Of a stretch of 64,000 nucleotides of DNA, positions 51,138 to 58,756 are shown piece after piece; the stretch's first letter is position 1; the number at the start of each line of letters is the position of its first letter. A model generated the notes under the pieces. That model ran no database searches and was not told the origin of the DNA. It saw only the letters and a list, made by a program, of their open reading frames with translations. This DNA comes from Streptomyces sp. NBC_00457 (GTDB lineage: Bacteria; Actinomycetota; Actinomycetes; Streptomycetales; Streptomycetaceae): contig NZ_CP107905.1 in the NCBI RefSeq assembly GCF_036014015.1, positions 7,316,001 through 7,380,000 on the forward strand. The letters are read 5' to 3'. The translations under genes and the position numbers were made by a program.

Positions 51138-52870
51138 CAGGCAGCCTCCGCTTCCGTCAGCTGGGAGAGCACGATCTCCCGATAGGTCTCGTTGTCCGCC
51201 ATCAGCTCGTGGTGCCGGCCCGTCCCGACCACCCGCCCTTCGTCGAGTACGACGATCCGGTCTGCATCCCGGATGGTCGCCACCCGCTGGGCGACGATCA
51301 CGACGGTCGCTTCGGCGGTCTCCTGGGCGAGCGCGGCACGCAACGCCGCGTCGGTCGCGTAGTCGAGCGCGGAGAAGGAGTCGTCGAAGAGATAGATCTC
51401 CGGCCGCTGGACCAGCGTGCGGGCGATCGCGAGCCGCTGCCGCTGACCACCGGAGACGTTCGTGCCGCCCTGCGCGATCGGCGAGTCGAGCCCGCCTTCG
51501 AGCCGCTCCACGAACTCCTTGGCCTGCGCCACCTCCAGCGCGTGCCACAGCTCCTCGTCCGTCGCGTCCGGATTGCCGTACCGCAGATTGGTCGCCACGG
51601 TGCCCGCGAAGAGATACGGCTTCTGCGGGACGAGCCCGACCGTCTTCGCCAGCAGCTTCGGTTCGAGGGAGGCCACCGCGACGCCGTCGACGAGCACCTC
51701 CCCGTCGGTCGCGTCGAACAGCCGCGGCACCAGCCCCAGCAGCGTGGACTTGCCGCTGCCGGTCGAGCCGATCACGGCGGTCGTCTCACCGGGCTGGGCC
51801 ACCAGGTCGACGGCCTTCAGCACCGGCTCCTCGGCACCCGGGTAGCGGAACCCGGCCCCGCGCATCTCCAGATGCCCGTGCCGAAGCAGCTTGACCACGG
51901 GCGCGGTCGGCGGAACCACCGACGAGGACGTGTCCAGCACCTCCTGGATGCGCTCGGCGCAGACCTCCGCGCGCGGCACCATCATGAACATGAAGGTGGC
52001 CATCATCACGGACATCACGATCTGCATCAGATAGGCGAGGAACGCCGTCAGATCGCCGATCTCCATCCCACCGCTGTCGATGCGGTGCGCGCCGAACCAC
52101 ACCACCGCGATCGACGACAGGTTCACCACCGTCATCACCATCGGGAACATCAGCGCCAGCAGCTTGCCGGTGGCCAGGGACATCTCGGTGAGCTCGGCGT
52201 TGGCGTGCCGGAAGCGCTGCTGCTCGTACTCGTCGCGGACGAAGGCGCGGATCACCCGGTTGCCGGTGATCTGCTCGCGCAGCACCCGGTTCACGGTGTC
52301 CAGCCGTTCCTGCATCGTCCGGAACAGCGGCCGCAGCCGCCGCACGATCAACGTCACGCAGATGCCAAGCACCGGCACCACCGCGACCAGCACCCCGGAC
52401 AGCGGCACATCGAGCCCGAGCGCCAGCACGATGCCGCCGACGCACATGATCGGCGCCGACACGAGCAGCGTGAAGGTCATCAGCGCCAGCATCTGCACCT
52501 GCTGGACGTCATTGGTCGTCCGCGTGATCAGCGTGGGCGCCCCGAAATGACCGACCTCACGGGCGGAGAAGGACTGCACCCGGTCGAAGACGGCACCCCG
52601 GACGTCACGCCCGAGCGCCGCCGCCGTACGGGCGCCGTAGTACACGGCACCGATGTTGCAGACGACCTGCACCAGCGAGATGCCGATCATCAGGGCGCCG
52701 TAGGAAAGGATGTAGCCGGTGTCTCCGTTCACGACACCGTTGTCGATGATGTCGGCGTTCAGCGTGGGCAGGTAGAGGGTGGCGCAGGTCTGCAGGAACT
52801 GCAGCAGCACCAGCACGGCGATGGGTTTTCTGTAGGGCCTGAGATAGGTCCGCAGAAGTCGTATGAGCAC
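51137..52870 (-). CDS. ABC transporter, TMD-NBD fusion (first half of exporter pair)
   Basis: 577 residues. Membrane domain starts LIRLLRTYLRPYRKPIAVLVLLQFLQT; TRTTNDVQQVQ is a typical coupling-helix region. NBD: Walker A IGSTGSGKSTL, VPQKPYLFAGTVATNLRYG, signature NVSGGQRQRL, Walker B IYLFDDSFSALD (Asp-Ser after the Asp, where the catalytic Glu is usually found, so this site may be degenerate), H-loop-like VAQRVAT with Gln in place of His. One canonical and one degenerate site is usual in heterodimeric exporters. The GTG at 52870 has GAGAGA upstream. Confidence 0.94.
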   Translation of the reverse strand: MLIRLLRTYLRPYRKPIAVLVLLQFLQTCATLYLPTLNADIIDNGVVNGDTGYILSYGALMIGISLVQVVCNIGAVYYGARTAAALGRDVRGAVFDRVQSFSAREVGHFGAPTLITRTTNDVQQVQMLALMTFTLLVSAPIMCVGGIVLALGLDVPLSGVLVAVVPVLGICVTLIVRRLRPLFRTMQERLDTVNRVLREQITGNRVIRAFVRDEYEQQRFRHANAELTEMSLATGKLLALMFPMVMTVVNLSSIAVVWFGAHRIDSGGMEIGDLTAFLAYLMQIVMSVMMATFMFMMVPRAEVCAERIQEVLDTSSSVVPPTAPVVKLLRHGHLEMRGAGFRYPGAEEPVLKAVDLVAQPGETTAVIGSTGSGKSTLLGLVPRLFDATDGEVLVDGVAVASLEPKLLAKTVGLVPQKPYLFAGTVATNLRYGNPDATDEELWHALEVAQAKEFVERLEGGLDSPIAQGGTNVSGGQRQRLAIARTLVQRPEIYLFDDSFSALDYATDAALRAALAQETAEATVVIVAQRVATIRDADRIVVLDEGRVVGTGRHHELMADNETYREIVLSQLTEAEAA

Positions 52871-53053
52871 GCTACGTCTCTCGGAGTCGGCGGTGGGGGC
52901 GGTGGTTGCCCTTGGCCCCTATCGTCGAACACTCCACCCGTGTTACCTCAACCGATTAAGCCGTCAGCAGTGCTTCGTACGGCCTTATGGGTACGGAATG
53001 GCTACGGACAGCGCCCGACTCCTACCGGTCTCTTACGTTCCGCAAGGCCGGAC

Positions 53054-54508
53054 TCACATCCGGAACGCCCCGGGATGGGTCTGCTCCCGCACCGACACGA
53101 ACTGCTGCCGCACCGCCTGTCCCACCGCCAGCTCCTCGCCGGGCTCCAGGATCTGCGCGGCCGGCCCCTGCCAGGCCGGCGGGGTGCGCGGGTCGAGGGT
53201 GCCCTGCGACGTACCGAGCGCCCACGCCGCCTGCCGGGCCGCACCGATGGCCCCGTAGTCCGCGGGCTGCGGTACGACGACCTGCGCCCCGAACAGCGCG
53301 GGCGCCGCGGCCTGTACGGCGGGCAGTTCGGCGGCGGCCCCGAGCAGGAACACCCGCCGCACCTCCACACCCCGCCCCCGCAGCACGTCCAGCGCGTCCG
53401 CCAGCCCGCACAGCATCCCCTCGAACGCCGCCCGCGCCAGATGCTCCGCCTTCATCGACTCCCGCCTGAGCCCCGCGAGCGTCCCCGCGGTGTGCGGGAG
53501 ACTCGGCGTCCGCTCACCCTCCAAATAGGGGAGGAGTACGAGTCCATGGGCGCCCGGTGTCGACTTCATCGCCAGGTCGGACAGGCTCTCCAGGTCGGGC
53601 AGCCCGAGCAGCTCGGCGGTGCCGCGCAGGGTCCGTACGGCGTTCAGAGTGGTGACGACCGGCAAGTGCATGCCGGTCGCGTCGGCCAGCGAGGTGATCA
53701 TCCCGGTCTGGTCGACGAGCGCCTCGGGGTGCACGGCCATCACCGACCCGGACGCGCCCAGCGACACGACCGCGTCGCCGAGTCCGATCCCGAGCCCGAA
53801 GGCGGCGGCCATCGTCTCGCCGGTCCCGGCGGAGATCAGCAGCCCCTCCGGCGTCGTACCGCCCGCGTCCGACGGCCCGATCACCTCGGGCAGCATCGCC
53901 TGATGCCCGAGCGCCAGCTCGACGAGATCACCCCGGTAGGCGCCGGTGGCGGCGGACCAGTACCCGGTCCCGGAAGCCCCACCGCGATCCGTGGTCCTGC
54001 GCACCGGCCGCCCCAGCAACTGCCACACCAGCCAGTCGTGCGCCTGCATCAGCACAGCGGTTCGTACGGCGTTCTCCGGCTCGGTCTTCGCCAGCCACCG
54101 CAGCTTGGTCACGGGCTGAGCGGCCTGCGGCACACACCCCACCGCCTGCGCCCACGCCTCACGCCCGCCGAGCGCGTCGATCAGATCGGCCGCCGCGACC
54201 TGCGCCCGCTTGTCACCGCCGACCATCGCAGGCCGCACGGTGTTGCCCTGCGGGTCCAGCGGCACCAGCGCGTTCTGCTGCGCGGACACGCCGATGGCCT
54301 GCACGCCTTCGAGGAGACCGCCCCCCGCCGCCTCACCGAGGGACAGCAGCCAGGCCTGCGGATCGACATCGGACGGCCGCGATCCGCCTTCGGCACCTTC
54401 GATCGGATGCGGGGCATACCCCTGCCGGAGCACGGCTCCGGTGTCCGCGTCGCAGACGACGATGCGAGTGAAATCGGGCGCACTGTCCAGCCCGGCGACT
54501 ATCCCCAT
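53054..54508 (-). CDS. FGGY-family carbohydrate kinase (xylulokinase-like)
   Basis: 484 residues. IVAGLDSAPDFTRIVVCDADTG is the N-terminal phosphate-binding site; IGVSAQQNALVPLD and GGASGTGYWSAATG follow. The second ATP-binding part has VVSLGASGSVMAVHPEALVD and LLPYLEGERTPSLPHTAG, and VRRVFLLGAAAELPAVQ with ADYGAIGAARQAAWALG. Landmarks fit xylulokinase (D-xylulose to xylulose-5-phosphate), but no xylose isomerase or transporter is adjacent, so the sugar is uncertain. Transcribed alone; the 183-base gap to the ABC pair holds their promoter. Confidence 0.85.
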   Translation of the reverse strand: MGIVAGLDSAPDFTRIVVCDADTGAVLRQGYAPHPIEGAEGGSRPSDVDPQAWLLSLGEAAGGGLLEGVQAIGVSAQQNALVPLDPQGNTVRPAMVGGDKRAQVAAADLIDALGGREAWAQAVGCVPQAAQPVTKLRWLAKTEPENAVRTAVLMQAHDWLVWQLLGRPVRRTTDRGGASGTGYWSAATGAYRGDLVELALGHQAMLPEVIGPSDAGGTTPEGLLISAGTGETMAAAFGLGIGLGDAVVSLGASGSVMAVHPEALVDQTGMITSLADATGMHLPVVTTLNAVRTLRGTAELLGLPDLESLSDLAMKSTPGAHGLVLLPYLEGERTPSLPHTAGTLAGLRRESMKAEHLARAAFEGMLCGLADALDVLRGRGVEVRRVFLLGAAAELPAVQAAAPALFGAQVVVPQPADYGAIGAARQAAWALGTSQGTLDPRTPPAWQGPAAQILEPGEELAVGQAVRQQFVSVREQTHPGAFRM

Positions 54509-54584
54509 GACACAAAATTCTGCCGCACGCGCCGCTGTGGTTGGGCCGGGGAGACCGTAGGGGTGCGTGTGGTCTGTTAGGTGC

Positions 54585-54629
54585 GGGTGCGTTGTGGCTG
54601 GTCGCGCAGTTCCCCGCGCCCCTTGGGAC
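54585..54629 (+). repeat. Dispersed hairpin repeat, subfamily A, copy 4
   Basis: GCGTTGTGGCTGGTCGCGCA then GTTCCCCGCGCCCCTTGGGAC. It lies 31 bases beyond the stop of the YtxH-like gene (which is on the minus strand), the same downstream position as most other copies. Confidence 0.8.
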
Positions 54630-54659
54630 GTCGGCGCGCCCGGGATTGAAGAGGCACTG

Positions 54660-54959
54660 TTACGTGTTGCTCGTGCCCCAGTCGTCCTCTACTACGCCGT
54701 TGGTGTTGCGGTCGCGGAGGGCGCGGACCCGTTCGGCTACCGAGTCGGGGACGTGGACCTTCTCGGTGACCGTGTGGTAGGCCTTGCCGGCGAACTGGCG
54801 GCCCTGTTGGGCGGCCGATTCGGCGGTGTTGCGGACGGCGGGGTTCTGGGAGATCTGCTGGGCGGACTTCTTCAGCTGCTCGTAGCGCTCGCGCCCGGCC
54901 CGCGTGCCCAGCACGTAACCAAGAGCGAGTCCGGCGACGAACGTGAGCCGGTAGCGCAT
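54660..54959 (-). CDS. Small YtxH-like membrane-anchored protein
   Basis: 99 residues. One glycine-rich membrane segment (YRLTFVAGLALGYVLGTRAGRERYEQLKKSAQQI) is followed by a charged coiled region (ESAAQQGRQFAGKAYHTVTEKV) and an acidic tail. The membrane segment plus TRAGRERYEQL is the common Streptomyces YtxH-type pattern. The ATG at 54959 has AAGGAAGGG upstream; the frame is open further but that part is not protein-like. Function unknown. Confidence 0.8.
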   Translation of the reverse strand: MRYRLTFVAGLALGYVLGTRAGRERYEQLKKSAQQISQNPAVRNTAESAAQQGRQFAGKAYHTVTEKVHVPDSVAERVRALRDRNTNGVVEDDWGTSNT

Positions 54960-55115
54960 GGTGGCCACCCTTCCTTGACGAGTCCCTGGTGTCGGCGTCG
55001 GGCCGGGGGGAACCGATTGGCGGAGCACCCCCCTGCTTGCGCTAATGTATGTGTCGCAGCGAGCGCGCGCCCCCTGGCGAATACCCAGGGAGGTACGTTC
55101 GATGCAACGAGGCGA

Positions 55116-55188
55116 TCCTCCGTAGCTCAATTGGCAGAGCAGCCGGCTGTTAACCGGCAGGTTACTGGTTCGAGTCCAGTCGGGGGAG
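55116..55188 (+). tRNA. tRNA-Asn (GTT), copy 1
   Basis: 73 bases. Acceptor TCCTCCG pairs with CGGGGGA; D-arm GCTCAATTGGCAGAGC; anticodon stem GCCGG/CCGGC around CTGTTAA with anticodon GTT at 55149-55151; T-arm ACTGG-TTCGAGT-CCAGT. Discriminator G. The CCA end is not encoded. Confidence 0.97.
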
Positions 55189-55194
55189 CTTCGA

Positions 55195-55267
55195 TCTTCC
55201 GTAGCTCAATTGGCAGAGCAGCCGGCTGTTAACCGGCAGGTTACTGGTTCGAGTCCAGTCGGGAGAG
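55195..55267 (+). tRNA. tRNA-Asn (GTT), copy 2
   Basis: 73 bases, a tandem copy 79 bases downstream of the first. It differs only in the acceptor stem (TCTTCCG/CGGGAGA). Anticodon GTT. CCA is not encoded. A rho-independent terminator follows ten bases later. Confidence 0.97.
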
Positions 55268-55276
55268 CCCCTGAAG

Positions 55277-55299
55277 AGGACCCCGTTGGGGTCCTTTTT
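55277..55299 (+). terminator. Rho-independent terminator of the tRNA-Asn pair
   Basis: AGGACCCC-GTT-GGGGTCCT followed by a T5 run: a perfect 8-bp stem with tri-loop and U-tract. Confidence 0.93.
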
Positions 55300-55404
55300 C
55301 ATGTCCGGTGGAACCGCCCAGGCCAGGCCTAAGTCCTCATGGGCGTGCGAAGTCGACCATCCGAGGCAGGAGATCGTATGAGCGGCTATGCTGCGGCAGA
55401 CGGC

Positions 55405-55420
55405 GCGCACAAATGTGCGC
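55405..55420. promoter_or_regulatory. Short perfect hairpin/palindrome before the third tRNA
   Basis: GCGCAC-AAAT-GTGCGC, 14 bases before the CAT-anticodon tRNA. It may be an RNA processing hairpin in the leader of that tRNA, or an operator. Confidence 0.35.
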
Positions 55421-55433
55421 GACACGCCGCTAT

Positions 55434-55510
55434 GGGGCGGTAGCTCAGCCGGTTAGAGCAGCGGACTCATAATCCGTCGGCCGTGGGTTCGAGTCCCACC
55501 CGCCCCACCA
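55434..55510 (+). tRNA. tRNA with CAT anticodon (elongator Met; Ile2 possible)
   Basis: 77 bases including an encoded CCA. Acceptor GGGGCGG/CCGCCCC, anticodon loop CTCATAA, T-arm GTGGG-TTCGAGT-CCCAC, discriminator A. It lacks the C1-A72 mismatch of initiator tRNA. Elongator Met and lysidine-modified Ile2 cannot be told apart here. Confidence 0.9.
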
Positions 55511-55844
55511 GTAACGTGCCCTGACCTGCGGAAACGTCTCTTCAGCGCCTCTGAGTCACCTACTCGGTCCCCACGGAGAGAATCCGCTGCTCACAAGTAC
55601 TGTCTGAGGTGTCACGGCGGGCGTCCGGGCACCCTTGTCAAGGCTCTGACCTGCGGCGATTCGAAACAAGCTTGGCTGCTGGGGGTTACGCGGTGCAGTC
55701 CAAAAGCAAGATCCAGGGGACGCGCAGGGGACGCGAGGAAATGGAGCGGGCACGAGGAAGCCGGGCGGCCTGACCGCCGGCGCCGTCGCTGTCCACCTCG
55801 CCCCCGCCTGCCGGGCACCGCTCTCCGGCCGCTGTTCGGCTTGA
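55511..55844. other. Gap between tRNA and toxin-antitoxin remnant
   Basis: 334 bases without a supported gene. It contains GGGGACGCGCAGGGGACGCG near 55718-55737, a short tandem repeat, in a position (3-prime side of a tRNA gene) where integrative elements often insert. No integrase gene or clear duplicate of the tRNA 3-prime end is visible. Confidence 0.4.
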
Positions 55845-56051
55845 GAGCTGGACAGCGCGGAACGCGGCGAAACCATCGTGATCACCCGCGGGGGCAAACG
55901 CCTGGCCGTGCTTGGCCCGGCGCCCAAAGCCACCGGCCGGGCGGTGAAGGATGCTCTCCTGCCCTACGTCGACACCCTCGACGACGCCTTCGAGGGTGAT
56001 GTGATGGCCGCCCGTGATCTGCTGACCCTGGACGATCCGTGGAACGACTGA
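55845..56051 (+). pseudogene. Phd/YefM-type antitoxin, 5-prime damaged
   Basis: The frame reads ELDSAERGETIVITRGGKRLAVLGPAP and continues to DPWND. The first part is the standard Phd/VapB-type core (..AEAGE.V.ITR.GKPVA.L.P). A TGA stop lies directly before Glu (55842-55844), and no start codon with a ribosome site gives the N-terminal DNA-binding strand. The gene therefore looks 5-prime truncated or frameshifted. Its stop overlaps the VapC start by 13 bases, the usual antitoxin-toxin layout. Confidence 0.7.
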
Positions 56052-56437
56052 TCCTGGACACCGGAGTATTGATCGCGGTCGAGCGCCGGAAAGTCCTTCT
56101 CGACCATGTGCTCGCGGACGATGACGACCCGGTGATCGCCGCCATCACGGCGGCGGAGTTGCTCCAGGGCGTCGAACTGGCGGACGACACTAACCGGCTT
56201 GCCCGCCAGTCATTCGTTGACGCCATCCTCGCCACGATTCCGGTCGAGGAGCACACCGTGGACATAGCGCGGGCTCATGCGCGGCTGCTCGCCCACGTAC
56301 GCAGGGCCGGCCAGCCCAGGGGAGCCCACGATCTGATCATCGCGGCAACCGCCCTGACCACCGCACGCACAGTGGTCACCTACGACAAGCGAGCGCGCTT
56401 CGACGACCTTCCCGGTGTTCGTGTACGTCGGTTGTGA
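56039..56437 (+). CDS. VapC-type PIN-domain toxin
   Basis: 132 residues. Acidic PIN positions: LILDTGVLIAVE (Asp6-7 region), AITAAELLQGVELA (Glu), GAHDLIIAATAL (Asp) and VVTYDKRARFDDLPGV (Asp). VapC toxins are Mg-dependent RNases, often cutting initiator tRNA or rRNA. The GTG start at 56039 overlaps the antitoxin stop. With the antitoxin apparently broken the toxin may be silent, or an internal start may still give a short antitoxin. Confidence 0.88.
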   Translation: MERLILDTGVLIAVERRKVLLDHVLADDDDPVIAAITAAELLQGVELADDTNRLARQSFVDAILATIPVEEHTVDIARAHARLLAHVRRAGQPRGAHDLIIAATALTTARTVVTYDKRARFDDLPGVRVRRL

Positions 56438-56562
56438 CGGGCACGGGCGATTGGCAGTTGGTAAGTGCGCCTGTCTCGGCCGCTGGCTGCCCACGGCGCT
56501 CACCTGTGTACTGCTGGCGGGGGCGCTCGAGCCCTCCCAGACCTACGTACCAGGACTGAGGC

Positions 56563-57422
56563 ATGTCGATCGCCATTACCGGAGCGACCGGGCAGCTTGG
56601 CCGGCTGGTTGTGGAGGAGTTGCTGCGGCGCGGAGTGGCGTCGCAGGACATCGTCGCCACCGGGCGGAACACCGGCCGGCTGGCAGATCTGGCCGAGCGG
56701 GGCGTTCGCGTGCGGCGGGCCGACTTCGCCGATTCCGGGAGTCTCGTCCAGGCCTTCCAAGGGGTGCGGAAGGTGCTGATCGTGTCGACGACGACTGTCG
56801 GTGAGCGGTACGACAACCATGTGCGGGCCATCGACGCCGCCAAGGACGCCGATGCCGAGCTCATCGTCTACACGAGCACGCTCAATGCCCGCACCGCCGG
56901 CATGATGCTCGCCGACGCTCATGCGAAGACCGAACAGTATCTGCGCGAGAGCGGCGTTCCCTTCCTCGTCCTGCGCAACGGCTGGTACCTGGAGTGCTAC
57001 GCCTCACAGTTCCCGCTCTACCTGGAGACCGGCGTAGTGCCGGGCAGCGCCGGCGACGGCCGGGTCAGCGCCGCCTCCCGGCGTGACTACGCGGCGGCCG
57101 CGGCGGCCGCTCTCGTCGGCGAGGGGCATGCCGGGTCCGTGTACGAACTGGGCGGGGAAAACGCCTTCACGCTTGCCGAGTTGGCCTCCGCGCTGTCCGA
57201 CGCCTCAGGTAGGCATGTCGTCTACAGTGACCTTCCCGCCGAGCAGTACCGTGCCGCGCTCTCGACGCCAGGCTGCCCGCCGAACTCGCCGAAGTCCTCG
57301 CCGACTCCGACCTCGGGCTCAAGCGCGGCGAGTTGTTCACCAACAGCGGGGATCTGCGTCGGTTGATCGGTCGCCCCGCGACCGGTCTCGCCGATGTGCT
57401 CACCGGCGCACTCGAATCCTGA
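56563..57422 (+). pseudogene. NmrA/QOR2-type NAD(P)H-binding oxidoreductase with frameshift
   Basis: Frame 1 from ATG 56563 gives a typical NmrA-like N-terminal domain: MSIAITGATGQLGRLVVEELL, then VRRADFADSGSLVQAFQGVRKVL, then LRNGWYLECYASQFPLYLETG, then FTLAELASALSDASG. At about 57254-57266 the coding similarity moves to another frame, continuing LPAELAEVLADSDLGLKRGELFTNSGD..LIGRPATGLADVL to TGA at 57420. One missing base explains it; the joined product would be about 286 residues. It is either a true mutation or a sequencing error. Confidence 0.82.
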
Positions 57423-57429
57423 CCCGGCG

Positions 57430-58584
57430 TCAGCCCGGGTCCGGCAGGTAGTGCTCCCCGAGCAGGCGGGCCACCAGCTGGCCGCGACTGCGGACACCGA
57501 CCTTGGAGAAGATCGACTTCAGGTGGTCCTGAACAGTGTTGACGGAGATGTGCAGTTGGGTGGCGATGGCAGTCGACGGCGTTCCGGCGATCACCCGCTG
57601 GAGCACCTGCCGCTCGCGTCGGGTCAGCGCGTGAGCGAGCATCAGGACCTCGGCGATGTCGGACGTGGGGGCGGCCTCGATGACGACGGCGGTGCCCTCG
57701 TCCGGCGTGAGGGCGCCGTCGACCCGTGAGCCGTGCACCGTCAGCCACCGCCCGGACCGGGTCCGTATCCGGGCGTACGCCTCCGGAATCCGGGGGACGG
57801 GCGGGCCGGTCGGGTCGGTGCTGTCTGGGCCGGTGTGGTGCGGGTCTGTTTGGTTCGGTTCGACGCCGCGGTCCTGGGCTCTCGCCGCCACCTGGTGGAT
57901 GACGTACGGCAGTTCGCCACCGTGCCGGGGCGGGGTGGGCGTCAGCTCGTCCAGCCACCGGCGGGCGGTGTCATTGATGGTCAGGGTCTCGTTGCGCGGC
58001 CCGAGGATCAGGACGCCCGGCCCCGACCTGTCGGCCGTGATGCCGACACCGGCGCCCGGGCGGTAGGCCGTTCGTCGCAGTCCCGCGGCCAGTGGTCCGG
58101 ACACCGCGCTCAGCAGGGCTGCCTCGGCGGACGAGAAGTCGGGCTGGTCGCCGTTGCGGAACAGTGCGATCGCGCCCCAGCACTGCCCGTCGGCGACGCA
58201 GGCCGCGCGGACTTCGTGACGGGCGTCGAACGCCGGCAGAACGGTTCGCAGACGGGAACTGGCCTGCCGTTTCTCGTGCGGCGCCCGGCCCAGGATACCT
58301 ACGCCCGCCCCGGACCTGGCCAGAGTCACGAACTTGTGCACGTCGTCGACCAGGTACTCGTTGTGCGCGGCGAGTGCGTAGACGTGCGGCGGGACGCCGT
58401 AGGAGACGTCGTCGGTGATGAGCAGCGTCCACGGGTCGATCGTGCCGAAACAGGCCGCGTCCCAGTACACGAGGCGCGAGAGCCGAGCGGCGACCCGGCC
58501 GCGCAGCCGACGCGAATCGGCCTCCTGCGCGCAGATCGTCTCGACATCGCGGACCGCTTCGCGCTGGGCGGTGGACAGCCTCAT
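57430..58584 (-). CDS. LuxR-family transcriptional regulator
   Basis: 384 residues. The C-terminal HTH is LTRRERQVLQRVIAGTPSTAIATQLHISVNTVQDHLKSIFSKVGVRSRGQL, a full LuxR/GerE domain. The N-terminal ~200 residues look like a GAF-type sensor (AACFGTIDPWTLLITDDVSYGVP, then ACVADGQCWGAIALFRNGDQPDFSSAEAALLSAVSGPLAAGL). A Pro/Thr/Asp-rich stretch (PNQTDPHHTGPDSTDPTGPP) joins them. The ATG at 58584 has GGGGAG upstream. It is divergent from an O-methyltransferase and convergent, by eight bases, with the frameshifted NmrA gene. Confidence 0.9.
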   Translation of the reverse strand: MRLSTAQREAVRDVETICAQEADSRRLRGRVAARLSRLVYWDAACFGTIDPWTLLITDDVSYGVPPHVYALAAHNEYLVDDVHKFVTLARSGAGVGILGRAPHEKRQASSRLRTVLPAFDARHEVRAACVADGQCWGAIALFRNGDQPDFSSAEAALLSAVSGPLAAGLRRTAYRPGAGVGITADRSGPGVLILGPRNETLTINDTARRWLDELTPTPPRHGGELPYVIHQVAARAQDRGVEPNQTDPHHTGPDSTDPTGPPVPRIPEAYARIRTRSGRWLTVHGSRVDGALTPDEGTAVVIEAAPTSDIAEVLMLAHALTRRERQVLQRVIAGTPSTAIATQLHISVNTVQDHLKSIFSKVGVRSRGQLVARLLGEHYLPDPG

Positions 58585-58717
58585 CCGGCAGCTCCCCTTC
58601 CTCGGCACTCCGGCCCGGCGATGCTACCGGGCGGTGAAGATCCCAGAAATTGGGGATACACGCGAGCGCTTTCCCCTCCGTAGCGTTCTCGCGGCCCGCG
58701 CCGGGTGCTCCAGGAAT

Positions 58718-58741
58718 TCACGTACTCACGTATTCACGTGG
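58718..58741 (+). repeat. Three tandem octamers upstream of the methyltransferase
   Basis: TCACGTAC, TCACGTAT, TCACGTGG in direct succession, ending 15 bases before the ATG and just upstream of AAGGA. Each holds the CACGT core. They could be operator sites for the divergent LuxR regulator or merely slippage in the leader. Confidence 0.55.
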
Positions 58742-58756
58742 AAGGAACACATCCTC

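Noticed and set aside
55016..55050. tRNA promoter (TTGGCG ... TAATGT)
   Set aside because: The spacer is 20 bases, too long for a confident call.
55556..55933. Minus-strand frame after the third tRNA
   Set aside because: Pro/Arg/Ser-rich without domains, and it overlaps the antitoxin core read on the plus strand.
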